A stretch of DNA of 64,000 nucleotides from Halocynthiibacter styelae (GCF_016123485.1 NZ_JADCKQ010000007.1:1-64000); one strand, 5' to 3'. Counted from the stretch's first letter, positions 44,192-53,554 are shown. Notes: generated from the letters alone by a model not told the origin. Translations and numbers: made by a program.

Positions 44192-44640
44192 TCAGATGCC
44201 TCTGCATGGGGCAGGTCCATCAGGATCTGCCATTCACCATCGGTTTGCTTCTGAAGAACGACCACGGACAATCCACTATCGATCACAGCCGTGCCATCCG
44301 GCGCGGTGCCTGTCATGGACCAGGGGGCGATGTGCAGGGCGATGTCGCCGGTGATGTGCAGATCCTCATACTCAAAGCGGATGTCCGGGCTGATGGCGGC
44401 AAATTCTGTGTAGGCAGCCGTCAGCATTTCGGGTCCGCGGAAATCTGTTTTGTTCAGAACCAGAAGCCCGTCTTGCGTATAACTGTTGACCACCCGGGCC
44501 ACCTGGCCGTTCCCCATGGCAGAGGCCATATCGTGAATAACACCCAGGGCGTCTTCCCGTGGATCGGCGTTCAGGGATGTGCTGAAAAATGCGGTAGCTA
44601 TCGCAAGCGAGAGTGCGGTGGGTTTGATGAACGATGTCAT
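44182..44640 (-). CDS. Exported SnoaL/DUF4440-like (NTF2 fold) protein
   Basis: 152 residues from the ATG at 44640. A signal peptide (PTALSLAIATAFFSTSLNA) precedes an NTF2-type domain: VARVVNSYTQDGLLVLNKTDFRGPEMLTAAYTEFAAISPDIRFEYEDLHITGDIALHIAPWSMTG. Such secreted small domains bind hydrophobic ligands or have unknown function. It overlaps the convergent macrodomain-like gene by 10 bases. Confidence 0.85.
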   Translation of the reverse strand: MTSFIKPTALSLAIATAFFSTSLNADPREDALGVIHDMASAMGNGQVARVVNSYTQDGLLVLNKTDFRGPEMLTAAYTEFAAISPDIRFEYEDLHITGDIALHIAPWSMTGTAPDGTAVIDSGLSVVVLQKQTDGEWQILMDLPHAEASDQE

Positions 44641-44730
44641 GGCCTGTGTCCTTTCTGACGTTTCAGAAGGACAGCTATAACGAGGGTATCCTGACAGCCT
44701 TCTGTCAGGAGAGGGCTGCGGGCAAAGAAA

Positions 44731-44757
44731 AAGCCCGCACAAAATGTGCGGGCTTTC
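44731..44757. terminator. Terminator after rplI
   Basis: A perfect 12-bp stem AAAGCCCGCACA (44731-44742) pairs with 44746-44757 around a 3-base loop, with T/A tracts on both sides. It ends the rpsF-rpsR-rplI transcript. Confidence 0.92.
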
Positions 44758-44779
44758 TATTTTGTCAGGTCAGAGAAGC

Positions 44780-45397
44780 TTAAGCTTCGTCGTCGCCTTC
44801 AGGTGTGGACACGAGACCGCTGTCGTCATCGTCGTCAGATGCGGCAGAGCCGATATCGTCGAACAGTTCAGCAATTTCGAATTCTGCTTCAGCTTCTGCT
44901 TCAGCAGCCAGTTCCTGGATGGATTTACCGGAAGCCTGCAGTTCTGCTTCTTCTTCTGAACGTGCAACGTTCAGTTCGATTTCAGCTTCGACTTCTGCGT
45001 GCAGACGCACGGTCAGAGTGTGCAGACCCAGCTCTTTGATCGGTGCCTGCAGAGCAATCTGCTTGCGATCAACAGAGAAACCAGCCGCGGTTGCTGCTTC
45101 TGCAGCATCACGTGGGGTTACGGAACCATAGAGAGAACCAGCGTCAGACGCAGAGCGAATCACGATGAACTGCTGACCATTCAGCTTTTCAGCCAGTGAT
45201 TCAGATTCTTGCTTGGTTTCGAGGTTACGTGCTTCCAGCTGTGCTTTCTGCGTTTCAAAAACTGCGATGTTCGCTTTGGAAGCGGTCATTGCTTTTTTCT
45301 GAGGCAGCAGGAAGTTACGGGCGTAACCGGCTTTTACGTCGACAATTTCGCCCATCTGGCCGAGTTTTGCGACACGTTCAAGAAGGATAACTTGCAT
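44780..45397 (-). CDS. rplI: Ribosomal protein L9
   Basis: 205 residues. The N-terminal domain is canonical ([36 protein letters not shown]), and the C-terminal domain has [14 protein letters not shown]. After about residue 150 there is an acidic, Ala/Glu-rich extension ending [18 protein letters not shown], so the protein is about 55 residues longer than the E. coli form. It is the last gene of the S6-S18-L9 operon. Confidence 0.98.
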   Translation of the reverse strand: MQVILLERVAKLGQMGEIVDVKAGYARNFLLPQKKAMTASKANIAVFETQKAQLEARNLETKQESESLAEKLNGQQFIVIRSASDAGSLYGSVTPRDAAEAATAAGFSVDRKQIALQAPIKELGLHTLTVRLHAEVEAEIELNVARSEEEAELQASGKSIQELAAEAEAEAEFEIAELFDDIGSAASDDDDDSGLVSTPEGDDEA

Positions 45398-45408
45398 CGG
45401 TCAGATCC

Positions 45409-45636
45409 TCACTTCACAGCGTAAGGAAGCAGGGCGAGGAAGCGTGCGCGTTTGATAGCGCGGGCCAGCTCACGCTGTTTCTTTGCGGAAACTGCGGTGA
45501 TACGGGAAGGAACGATTTTGCCGCGCTCAGAGATGTAGCGCTGCAGAAGACGTGTGTCTTTGTAATCGATCGCAGGTGCATTGTCGCCGGAGAACGGGCA
45601 AACTTTGCGGCGGCGGAAAAATGGTTTAGAAGCCAT
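45409..45636 (-). CDS. rpsR: Ribosomal protein S18
   Basis: 75 residues, normal size. [68 protein letters not shown] is the standard S18 sequence with the CPF motif kept. It lies between rpsF (26 bases) and rplI (11 bases). Confidence 0.98.
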   Translation of the reverse strand: MASKPFFRRRKVCPFSGDNAPAIDYKDTRLLQRYISERGKIVPSRITAVSAKKQRELARAIKRARFLALLPYAVK

Positions 45637-45662
45637 GATTTACAATCCTTTCTTAAACCAGC

Positions 45663-46016
45663 TCAGCGACGTTCGCGGCGTTCGCCACGTTCTTCGCGTT
45701 TCTGCATCTGTACGGATGGCAGTTCTTTGTGCTCATCAACCTTGATGGTCAGAACACGCATCACATCATCATGCAGACGCATCAGACGTTCCATTTCCTG
45801 CACAGCAGTTGCTGGTGCATCGGAACGCAGATAGGCATAGTGGCCTTTGCGGTTTTTGTTGATTTTGTAAGCCATGGTTTTGACACCCCAGTACTCGGAA
45901 TCAACGAGTTTACCTTCGTTGTCCGCAAGGACTGTGCCAAAATGTTCGATAAGACCTTCAGCTTGCGTGTTGGACAGATCCTGACGCGCGATGAAGACAT
46001 GCTCATAAAGCGGCAT
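45663..46016 (-). CDS. rpsF: Ribosomal protein S6
   Basis: 117 residues from the ATG at 46016 (MPLYEHVFIARQDL); an in-frame ATG 15 bases upstream is less typical. KKTMAYKI-type segment VKTMAYKINKNRKGHYAYL and the basic, repetitive tail (EERGERRERR) fit S6. First gene of the S6-S18-L9 operon. The 240 bases upstream hold its promoter. Confidence 0.97.
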   Translation of the reverse strand: MPLYEHVFIARQDLSNTQAEGLIEHFGTVLADNEGKLVDSEYWGVKTMAYKINKNRKGHYAYLRSDAPATAVQEMERLMRLHDDVMRVLTIKVDEHKELPSVQMQKREERGERRERR

Positions 46017-46258
46017 GTGTGCTCCGTTCATTTTTTAAGGCGCATTTCAAAGGGTGGGTCTTGTCACCGGATACGACCCATCCACGAGAGACTGCGCGGT
46101 TCATATACTTTGCATCCGGACGGCGCCTTATAGGGGGGAATTGGGCGTGGGGCAAGGGGCTTGGAGCGATATCTGTGATACGTGCTCGATGGCAACTTTT
46201 CAACAGAACAGGCCCAAAACGGATTTTGCCTGAGGAGGGGGAGGCAAACCTCGTAATT

Positions 46259-47797
46259 CTACCGAAACCAGTGATCCCAACCTTCCTGATAGTAGGTCAC
46301 AAGGGGGTGTGATTTTATAGAATTGGCTTCGACATCAGTACGACTGGCATCAGGCGCGAATATCTGTGCGGATTGCCATGTTTCTGAACTAATATACTTC
46401 AGGTTCTCGGGGAACGAAACATCGCGCGCCTGCAATGCGAAGGGGCGCGCAATAATGAACCCCCAGTCGCCAAAGCTGGGGGTATAGCTGTGATATGGCG
46501 TGACGGAAAGCGGTGTCCGTGCTGCTGGGTTTCGGGTCATTTCAAAAGTTTCAACGATTGACCAGAATGCATCACGCGCAAACACCGGGGAACCGGCCTG
46601 TGTTACCATGGCGCCATGTGGGGACAGGCGTTCCATCAAAATTGCGTAGAACTCAATTGAATAGAGTTTGGATAATGCGATAGATTTAGGATCTGGCAGG
46701 TCAATAATAATCACATCATAAACGTCCACTGTATTCTCAGAAAATAACCAAGCATCATCAGCGATGATTGTGACGCGTGGGTCGCTCAGGGCACGAGCGT
46801 TTAGCGTGCTTAAATTATCGTGATCACGAAAAAGCTCTGTGACACGCGGATCCAGGTCAACCAATGTGACGGTATCAACATCCGGGTACTTAAGCACTTC
46901 GCGTGCGGCCATACCATCCCCGCCCCCGAGGATCAGGATGTTGTTGCGGCGCGGTGTCGTTGCCATGACCGGATGCACTAAAGATTCGTGGTACCTGTGT
47001 TCATCTAAAGTATCGAATTGAATTGAATGGTTCAGAAACAGACGGGTTCGATCCCGAAACCGTGTCACAACGATATTCTGGTAGGGCGTTGTTTCGTTGA
47101 TAATAATGTCATCTTCAAACATCGCGGCATCCACGACTGACACCATGCGCTCCGCATTGACCAGTGCGACCAGTGAAAGGATGAAAGCCGCAGCCCATCC
47201 GGCCCAGATTGTTTTTGGCAATCTGTCACGAAAGACCCAGATTGATCCCCCGGCCACGGCCAGATTGAGGCAGCCAAAAATGATGCTGGCAGAGGTCAGG
47301 CTGAAATGCGGAATGACGAAAACCGGAAAGGCCAGCGAAGCAACCAAAGCCCCGACGTAGTCCACGCTTAGGACGTTTTCAAACCGGAATGACGGCGCAC
47401 CAATGTCTTTCAGAACGCGGGCAATCAATGGAATTTCCATACCGGAAAGCAGCCCGATTAAACCAAGCATTCCGTAAAGAAGAACTGCGATATCCCCAAG
47501 ATAGGCATAGGCGAAAAACAGGGCCGGTGCCAAAGCGCCGCCGATCAGGCCAATGAAAATTTGCACCCAGACAAAGCCCAAAAGGGCTGCATTTACCATG
47601 CGCGACAGCCACACGCCCAACCCCATCGCGGACAGAAATACCCCGATGACAAAGCTGAATTGACGGATTGAATCCCCCAGCAGATAGCTGGAAAGCGTTG
47701 CTGCGATAAGTTCGTAAATCAGGCTTGAGACCGCGACCAGAAAAGTCGCGAGCAACAGCCAGACAGGCCGCAGATCCACAGCTTGTTTTGAAGTCAT
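46259..47797 (-). CDS. Membrane-fused polyamine aminopropyltransferase (spermidine synthase-like)
   Basis: 512 residues. The N-terminal 215 residues hold about seven membrane helices. The C-terminal half is a spermidine-synthase fold with the SAM-type loop NILILGGGDGMAAREVLKYPDVDTVTLVDLDPRV and DVIIIDLPDPKS (the catalytic D region; the usual S/T-D-P-x-G-P is changed). YHESLVHP is also characteristic. Such fusions cluster with DUF350 and DUF4178 genes, as here. The substrate may be a lipid- or protein-linked polyamine acceptor at the membrane rather than free putrescine. The gene starts in an ATGA overlap with the DUF350 gene. Confidence 0.9.
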   Translation of the reverse strand: MTSKQAVDLRPVWLLLATFLVAVSSLIYELIAATLSSYLLGDSIRQFSFVIGVFLSAMGLGVWLSRMVNAALLGFVWVQIFIGLIGGALAPALFFAYAYLGDIAVLLYGMLGLIGLLSGMEIPLIARVLKDIGAPSFRFENVLSVDYVGALVASLAFPVFVIPHFSLTSASIIFGCLNLAVAGGSIWVFRDRLPKTIWAGWAAAFILSLVALVNAERMVSVVDAAMFEDDIIINETTPYQNIVVTRFRDRTRLFLNHSIQFDTLDEHRYHESLVHPVMATTPRRNNILILGGGDGMAAREVLKYPDVDTVTLVDLDPRVTELFRDHDNLSTLNARALSDPRVTIIADDAWLFSENTVDVYDVIIIDLPDPKSIALSKLYSIEFYAILMERLSPHGAMVTQAGSPVFARDAFWSIVETFEMTRNPAARTPLSVTPYHSYTPSFGDWGFIIARPFALQARDVSFPENLKYISSETWQSAQIFAPDASRTDVEANSIKSHPLVTYYQEGWDHWFR

Positions 47798-48018
47798 GAA
47801 AGAATGACTGCCGAGATGATCAGGGACAGGGATAAGAACACCGATGCGATCAGAATTGCCAGGGCAACGTTCTGATCCTTTTCGATTTCCTTAACGATTG
47901 GGAAGGGCGAGAACGTTTTGATCACCCACCAACACAGCAAAAGGATGACGATGCCGATGAGGGAAAAGACGATGGTCGACACAACTTCTGCCAGGGAAAT
48001 CGCTGAGAATAAGTCCAT
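47794..48018 (-). CDS. DUF350 (YjfL-like) small membrane protein
   Basis: 74 residues, two membrane helices (about 12-34 and 50-72) with the linker SPFPIVKEIEKDQNVALAI, typical of one DUF350 unit. It lies between a 52-residue membrane protein (15 bases) and the aminopropyltransferase (overlap). DUF350 proteins recur with PspA-like, polyamine and DUF4178 genes in envelope-stress clusters; their mechanism is unknown. Confidence 0.85.
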   Translation of the reverse strand: MDLFSAISLAEVVSTIVFSLIGIVILLLCWWVIKTFSPFPIVKEIEKDQNVALAILIASVFLSLSLIISAVILS

Positions 48019-48033
48019 TTTAGTACCTCTTGT

Positions 48034-48192
48034 TTATTTGACCCGTCCGTTTGACACGCCCGAAGGCCCGCCCAAACGCACCGAGCGGTCCAGGTCACGG
48101 CTTTCCCCCATGACCCCCATATATGACAGGTAGTAAAAACCACCGATCGCAGACAGGCTGATTGTGATGAAGATGATGCGCATTGTGTTCAT
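48034..48192 (-). CDS. 52-residue single-helix membrane protein
   Basis: A short frame: ATG at 48192, stop at 48034. It begins with a membrane helix (MNTMRIIFITISLSAIGGFYY) and ends in a small charged tail (GESRDLDRSVRLGGPSGVSNGRVK). The start lies 1 base after the DUF4178 stop at 48193, so translational coupling is expected. No family recognised. Its position inside a tightly packed operon is the main evidence that it is real. Confidence 0.7.
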   Translation of the reverse strand: MNTMRIIFITISLSAIGGFYYLSYMGVMGESRDLDRSVRLGGPSGVSNGRVK

Positions 48193-49491
48193 TCAATCGT
48201 CCTCATTGGTCCAGTCACTGCCCCACCAACGCCTGCGCGAATGCAGCAGGGGGCGTGCGATCTGGTAAGCTGCGATACCCGCGAAAACAAGCGTTAAGCC
48301 CAGCATCCAGCGCAGGGTTGCGATGCCTTCGCTGATACGCACTGTGACACGACCAAAGGCGAGCCCGTTCGGGCTACCTCTGCCGTCGCTTTCACTGGAC
48401 CCGACTTCAAGTGTATAAGTACCTGCCGTTTCGGGCATGAAAATGATGGATGTCTGATTGCTGCCTTCGGTCCAGGCACCATCAGAATCGCGGCCAGAGT
48501 AGACTTCAACTGTTCGGCCTGCTTCAAACACCGGCTCATCATTTGCATCACTTAGCGAAAGGTCAAAATAGGCCCAGCTGTTATTCACATCTGCCGACAG
48601 ATCAATGCGTGCCAGGCGGTCGGGACGGTCAATTTCAAAAGTGAACTCTGCAGGTAATTTTCTGGCTGAGAACTGTTCGCGGGCAATCTCGGTGCCTTTG
48701 GACTGAAGCAGTAGTATAACCAATAAAACCAAAGTTATAGCAGCAAAGTTCAAGCTTGCGGATCTCAGGAAAACTTCATTCAATCCCTGTTTATATGGCA
48801 TCAGCCGGTGGGTATCCGTCGGGGGCTGTGGGTCCTTCAGGCCGAAGCTTGCACAGGTTTCCTGAAACGGCAAATACACCGTGCGATGCACCTCACGTTC
48901 CGTCGCTGTTTCACTAAAGGACAGCATGGCGTCATTTGACATCATGTTCACGCTGGTTGCAGTGCGGTCAATTTCGGGACGCCAGTTAAATTCACCCTCA
49001 ACAAAAGTCAGCTTTGATGTGGAGGTGTCGTAATATTGGTATCGGTCATCATTGCTAAATGCCACAGGGCGATTTTCGGCGGCTTCAACCGTCCAGCTGC
49101 TGACCCAATTGGGACGGGTGGACTTGCGATATTTGCGCGTAAAGGTCAGATGTCCCTGTTCCACCGTCAGATATGCGTAACCATGGGTGGGGGAAAACAG
49201 TTGGTGTTCGGTCCAGGTCCAGAATTTGCGTCCCCAGTTTTCTTCATATCCCAAAGTGCCGATAATCGTGAATTCAACGCCCTGAACAATACCAGACATG
49301 CCGATAGAAAACGGGCTGGCGGGACGGGTCAGATGCGTATATTTTTTAATGACCTGATAATTTTTCTGCGCATCAAGAACTGATCCACAATAACCGCAGG
49401 CATGAACCTCTACACGGCCCCCGCCAAAAATATCCAACCCGGCACCGCAAGAGGTACAGTTTATTGTTTTGATCTCATTGCTGCGCGTCAC
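48193..49491 (-). CDS. DUF4178 protein with zinc ribbon and two membrane helices
   Basis: 432 residues from a GTG at 49491, overlapping the upstream stop as GTGA; no ATG is available nearby. A zinc ribbon (CTSCGAG...CGYCGS) precedes a DUF4178 domain with ENWGRKFWTWTEHQLFSPTHGYAYLTVEQGHLTF. Membrane helices lie at about 248-268 and 395-415. Between them is a beta-rich domain (TFEIDRPDRLARIDLSADVNN, TAGTYTLEVG) that would sit outside the membrane. It forms a pair with the shorter DUF4178 protein upstream. DUF4178 function is unknown; the family is tied to polyamine and envelope-stress operons. Confidence 0.83.
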   Translation of the reverse strand: MTRSNEIKTINCTSCGAGLDIFGGGRVEVHACGYCGSVLDAQKNYQVIKKYTHLTRPASPFSIGMSGIVQGVEFTIIGTLGYEENWGRKFWTWTEHQLFSPTHGYAYLTVEQGHLTFTRKYRKSTRPNWVSSWTVEAAENRPVAFSNDDRYQYYDTSTSKLTFVEGEFNWRPEIDRTATSVNMMSNDAMLSFSETATEREVHRTVYLPFQETCASFGLKDPQPPTDTHRLMPYKQGLNEVFLRSASLNFAAITLVLLVILLLQSKGTEIAREQFSARKLPAEFTFEIDRPDRLARIDLSADVNNSWAYFDLSLSDANDEPVFEAGRTVEVYSGRDSDGAWTEGSNQTSIIFMPETAGTYTLEVGSSESDGRGSPNGLAFGRVTVRISEGIATLRWMLGLTLVFAGIAAYQIARPLLHSRRRWWGSDWTNEDD

Positions 49492-50099
49492 GGGGATACT
49501 ACCTTTACGTCAAAGGGATCACACCAGATACCGCGAAACCATTCTGTGCCGCTTGCGGAGAACTCGCCAGATAATTGTTCGTCATGCGTGCCCAGGCAGT
49601 TCACGTATTCAAAAACTTCCCCGACAACCATCGGCCTGGGAAAGCTTCCACGCACCGCAACACAGGTACCCCGGTTCACCTCAGTTACCCGGTAGCTATC
49701 ACCAAATGCCTGAAATTCGTGACCGAGACCAGGTGTCTTGTGGAATTTCGGAACGGCTTCGGGTGCGACTGGTTTCTGTAAAATCACGATCCCTTCATCA
49801 ACTGAAATCCATTGACCTCTGCCATTGTGGTCCAATGCCCAGTATTCATCCCAGAACCCGGGCCCGTAATCGAACCGTGCATGCCCGACGATCGCATAGC
49901 TGTCATTGTCAACAGAGGTGGTCTCACCCAGATGAAACAACTGCGGTGCCTCATGCATCTCACCGCTTTTTCCAGCCTTTTCAATCTGTTCACCTTCAAG
50001 AAACAGGCTGGTATTACAGGACTGGCAGGTTGTCATTTTCGCGGCAGCGAAAGACACATGCAGGGCAGATCCACAATTTGGGCAGTTCAGACTATGCAT
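49488..50099 (-). CDS. DUF4178 protein, short soluble form
   Basis: 203 residues. An N-terminal zinc ribbon (CPNCGSALHVSFAAAKMTTCQSCN) is followed by one DUF4178 domain (ARFDYGPGFWDEYWALDHNGRGQWISVDEGIVILQ, FEYVNCLGTHDEQLSGEFSASGTEWFRGIWCDPFDV). No membrane segment. First gene of a five-gene minus-strand operon with the larger DUF4178 protein, a 52-residue membrane peptide, DUF350 and an aminopropyltransferase. Confidence 0.85.
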   Translation of the reverse strand: MHSLNCPNCGSALHVSFAAAKMTTCQSCNTSLFLEGEQIEKAGKSGEMHEAPQLFHLGETTSVDNDSYAIVGHARFDYGPGFWDEYWALDHNGRGQWISVDEGIVILQKPVAPEAVPKFHKTPGLGHEFQAFGDSYRVTEVNRGTCVAVRGSFPRPMVVGEVFEYVNCLGTHDEQLSGEFSASGTEWFRGIWCDPFDVKVVSP

Positions 50100-50437
50100 G
50101 TCTCAATCTCAATGCATTAAACGTAATCCAGACAGCGTAGCTCAATGACCAGTCGGCTGTCTATATTGATGTAATTAATGTGGGGGAATTAATTCAACGA
50201 AGGTTCTGTTTATACGGAATTTGGGGACGGCCTGCAGATCACATCAGCTGAAGTAAGAGGTGAACCTGTGCAAAGCTTGCTTTCCGGCCCATTCCGGCCC
50301 GATATTGCCAGTCTGGCGTGAAATAGCGGCGAAATCCTGCTCTGCGCATTTGCGAACACAAATTGTTTACCTGCACTGAATTGATCTCATGGCATGATCG
50401 CATCAGGTTCACCCCGAACTTATAAAGGATCACCGTT
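50100..50437. other. Divergent intergenic region, nothing specific seen
   Basis: 338 bases between the DUF4178 operon and yceI. It must contain both promoters. I do not see a convincing hexamer pair, hairpin or short gene. Confidence 0.4.
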
Positions 50438-51010
50438 ATGAAATCTCTCCTCCTGGCAGCTACCATGCTGACCGCAGCCACTGCCGCCTCTGCAGAAGCC
50501 GTTAAATACGATCTGGACGCGTCGCACAGCCAGATCCTCTTTTCTTATAACCACCTTGGTTTCTCTACCACCTGGGGCATGTTCTCTGGTTTTGAAGGCG
50601 AAATTATGTTTGACGAAACGGACCCGGCAGCGTCTTCCGTTTCTGTGTCCATGCCGCTGGCGTCCATGTTTACAGGCTGGGAAGGCCGTTTTGGTCACTT
50701 CATGTCTGAAGACTTCTTCAACGCCCAGGGGGATGAAATTGTATCCTTCGCATCCACCGGTATCGAAGTGACAGGTGACAACACCGCAAACATCACTGGC
50801 GATCTGACCCTGAACGGCGTGACCAAATCTGTTGTTCTGGATGCGGTTCTGAACCAGGCGGCGACAAACCCAATGGCGCAGAAACCATGGCTGGGCTTTG
50901 ACGCGACTGCAACTGTGCTGCGTTCCGATTTTGGTGTGGGCAACTTCGCACCACATGTGTCCGATGAAGTTGCGATCCAGATCTCAATCGAGGCTGGTCA
51001 GGCCGAATAA
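50438..51010 (+). CDS. Periplasmic YceI-family lipid-binding protein
   Basis: 190 residues. A signal peptide (LLLAATMLTAATAASA) precedes the YceI lipocalin-like fold: YDLDASHSQILFSYNHLGFSTTWGMFSGFEGEIMFD, FNAQGDEIVSFASTGIEVTG and ITGDLTLNGVTKSVVLDAVLN. YceI proteins bind polyisoprenoids in the periplasm. A terminator follows at 51033. Confidence 0.95.
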   Translation: MKSLLLAATMLTAATAASAEAVKYDLDASHSQILFSYNHLGFSTTWGMFSGFEGEIMFDETDPAASSVSVSMPLASMFTGWEGRFGHFMSEDFFNAQGDEIVSFASTGIEVTGDNTANITGDLTLNGVTKSVVLDAVLNQAATNPMAQKPWLGFDATATVLRSDFGVGNFAPHVSDEVAIQISIEAGQAE

Positions 51011-51352
51011 CCGACCTGATATAACCTTTAAGAACCCGTCAGTCTTTCTGGCGGGTTTTTTGTTTTCGTTGTGATGCCGTTTTGATAGTTTTTATCTGGC
51101 TTTGGTTTGCTGCCGGGAAGATCAGATACCCCGGGGCCGGTGGGCATCGTGAGGCTATTCCAGTCCCAGACCGTTAGCCTCTGATTGACGAACTGAAAAG
51201 AGGGCTGGCCGGCATTCCGCGAGCGGTGCGCCTGATGTGTCCGGAGAAAGTACCAGCATTGTATGTAGGGGAATGACAGAAAGCAGAGGGGCTGCTTTTG
51301 TTGATCGTCAGGTCATGTCCGGGCACCACTGCGGCACCCGGACATTGAGGGT
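51011..51352. other. Intergenic region between convergent genes
   Basis: 342 bases. Apart from the terminator at 51033-51057 I find no gene, no SRP-RNA-like core and no repeat. Confidence 0.4.
51033..51057 (+). terminator. Rho-independent terminator of yceI
   Basis: A 10-bp stem (51033-51042 with 51048-51057, one G-T pair), 5-base loop, then a T-run into TTTTTTGTTTT. Confidence 0.93.
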
Positions 51353-52552
51353 TTAGTTCTGGGTCGCCGTCAGGGACACTGCGACCTCAACCGGAAAACT
51401 CAGGGAACTTTCGTCCTGCATAGAGGCACCAATCCCAAAATCCAGGCGCATCAGTTCAAAACGAGACGCCATTTCGGCCCCCTCGTCGGTGATCGACAGA
51501 TCAAAGTTAAAGCGCAGCGGTTGTTCGATCCCTTTCAGGGTCAAGGTGCCATCTGCGGCATAGCCATCCAGGACAGGGATAATGTCACCGGTAAAGCGGG
51601 CCACCGGGAACTGTGCAGCGTCAAAGAAATCGGCCCCCATGGCCTGATCTGTCACTGACCCCAGTGTAAGCGATGCAATCGCGATTTCGACATCAACGCT
51701 GCCCATTACCGGCAGGCTGCGATCATCTGTGAAGTTTATCTCAGCATTCCAGTCTGCGAAATTGCCAGTGACGGCAGAGCCAAACTGCGTGACGCTGATT
51801 TCAAGGTTGCCGCCTGTGACTTCCCAGTTGCCCTGGCTTTCTGTCAGTTCAACGGCGGGAACAGCCTCGGTGGCATGCGCTTGTGGCTCATGAAAAAACG
51901 CCATCCCGGCGGGCAAAGCAAGTGCCCAGACAGCAAGGGCTGCAAAAGGCGCGGCAAGATTGTGTTTTGCTTTATGCGGATGGCCGCCTTCGGCGCGCCC
52001 CAGCATGCGCGTCAGGGTAACGTCTTTATCAATTACGTGATGTTTGACGGCGCCTGCGATGTGCAGGAACAGGGAAACGACAAGGACACGTTCAAAGGTT
52101 TTATGCAGGATCGAAAAAAGTTCAGCGGTGCTTTCTGATTTGGCCACAAAAGGCAGATCCTGGCCAAAGGGCCAGAGGATGGGGGCAAAGCCTGTGGTCG
52201 CTGCGTGGTGGATCCAGCCCGTCAGGGGAACCAGCACAAGTGAGCCATAAAGCAACCAGTGCACAAGTTCGGCCATAAAGCTTTCCAACTTACGTTCCGG
52301 GTGCAGGTTTGCGGGTTTTGGCTGGGTGATGGCCCAGGTGATCCGGGCGAGGGCCAGAAAGAACACCAGCACGCCAAAGGTTTTATGGATCTGGAACAGG
52401 AAGGCTTTGCGCGCCAGAAGTTCGGACGTGTCAAAAGCCATATCATCCGCAATAATCCCCAGCGGGATCAGGGTGAGGATGGACAGCGCAATGCTCCAGT
52501 GAAAAAAGCGGGCGACAGAGCCATAGCGGGTTTGGGTGTTCTTCAGCGACAT
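51353..52552 (-). CDS. Cytochrome b561-YceI fusion
   Basis: 399 residues from the ATG at 52552 (AGGAGT upstream). The N-terminal 190 residues are a four-helix b561 with heme histidines in ARFFHWSIAL, IHKTFGVLVFF, LVHWLLYGSL and LFLHIAGAVKHH. A fifth helix follows, then a YceI domain (about 230-399) with GNWEVTGGNLEISVTQFGSAVTGNFADWNAEINF and LTLKGIEQPLRFNFDL. The fusion links membrane electron transfer to a lipid- or quinone-binding periplasmic domain. It points toward the stand-alone yceI gene. Confidence 0.95.
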   Translation of the reverse strand: MSLKNTQTRYGSVARFFHWSIALSILTLIPLGIIADDMAFDTSELLARKAFLFQIHKTFGVLVFFLALARITWAITQPKPANLHPERKLESFMAELVHWLLYGSLVLVPLTGWIHHAATTGFAPILWPFGQDLPFVAKSESTAELFSILHKTFERVLVVSLFLHIAGAVKHHVIDKDVTLTRMLGRAEGGHPHKAKHNLAAPFAALAVWALALPAGMAFFHEPQAHATEAVPAVELTESQGNWEVTGGNLEISVTQFGSAVTGNFADWNAEINFTDDRSLPVMGSVDVEIAIASLTLGSVTDQAMGADFFDAAQFPVARFTGDIIPVLDGYAADGTLTLKGIEQPLRFNFDLSITDEGAEMASRFELMRLDFGIGASMQDESSLSFPVEVAVSLTATQN

Positions 52553-52685
52553 AAGATACTCCTGACGGGCTGTATTTCAGCATGGCCTGAATAGGAGTTT
52601 ACGGCAAGTATGGCTATTTGCGCCGGCGCGCGATGAATGTGCACATATGCGCGAAGCCCGGGGAAAAGAGGCGAAAAGCCGCTTG

Positions 52686-53399
52686 TTACTCTCTTTTCTT
52701 CATCGCGTTCCGCGCCCTATTGCCGAGGAACTTATATACCATCAGGTCGGGGTGTAGGTGTGTGAGTGAATTCAGAACTTCACCGTACCCATCAAAGGAT
52801 GCCAGCAGGCGCAGCGACCGGCCATCTGAGAAATATAGTTTTACACCATTGCTGCCGTTCGGGCCGATCGGGGTGACGCTTTGCAAGGTGCTGAGCAGGA
52901 ATATTTTGCGGCGACACAGCGGGCGACGTAGCACCAGATCCTGACGGGTTACTTCAATTCTGTGGAAGCTGAACCATGCTATGTATGGCGTGCCGAGCGC
53001 GAACAGGCCAGAGATGACAAATACAAACCATGCTTTGTAGAGTTTGTCCGGCCTGGCTGATTGTACCTGTGCTTCAGGTATCATGCTGGTCCAGGCCAGA
53101 TAGGCGCAACCTCCGAAAAACAGCAGCCCAACAAAGGCGCCCGGCAATGTGCGACGTGACGGTTTCATGACTTTGATATCAAGCGTGCCAACTCCGGTGT
53201 CATGTGTGCGAAGAGATCGCTGTGCGGGTGTGCCCCATCCGGATGTGGACCTTTCCTGAAATTTGCGCTGAGTGCGTTTTGTCACACGGTTAAGAATAAA
53301 CCATTTTCCCCCGATCAGCAGAATTACAAGAAACAGAAGGATAGGATTTGTGAGTATAAGCGCCAGGCCAGAGACAACCTGAGAAAACCATTCCGACAT
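52686..53399 (-). CDS. Membrane protein with PH-like domain, unknown function
   Basis: 237 residues with three hydrophobic segments (about 8-32, 85-105, 118-140). The C-terminal part, RIEVTRQDLVLRRPLCRRKIFLLSTLQSVTPIGPNGSNGVKLYFSDGRSLRLLASFDGYGEVLNSL, has the rhythm of a bacterial PH domain. Family not recognised. Divergent from fabD. Confidence 0.65.
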   Translation of the reverse strand: MSEWFSQVVSGLALILTNPILLFLVILLIGGKWFILNRVTKRTQRKFQERSTSGWGTPAQRSLRTHDTGVGTLDIKVMKPSRRTLPGAFVGLLFFGGCAYLAWTSMIPEAQVQSARPDKLYKAWFVFVISGLFALGTPYIAWFSFHRIEVTRQDLVLRRPLCRRKIFLLSTLQSVTPIGPNGSNGVKLYFSDGRSLRLLASFDGYGEVLNSLTHLHPDLMVYKFLGNRARNAMKKRE

Positions 53400-53554
53400 A
53401 TTTACGACCTTTTACACCGTTGAATGCGGATCTTGCCATCCGGGGGCGCTGTGTCAAGGCGGCTGTGTCTTTCCCGATCCGGATCGTTAAACCATTGCGA
53501 CATTTCCCCGGGCAGGGTATCCCAACGTTAAGTAAACAAAACGAGGGGCGAGAT

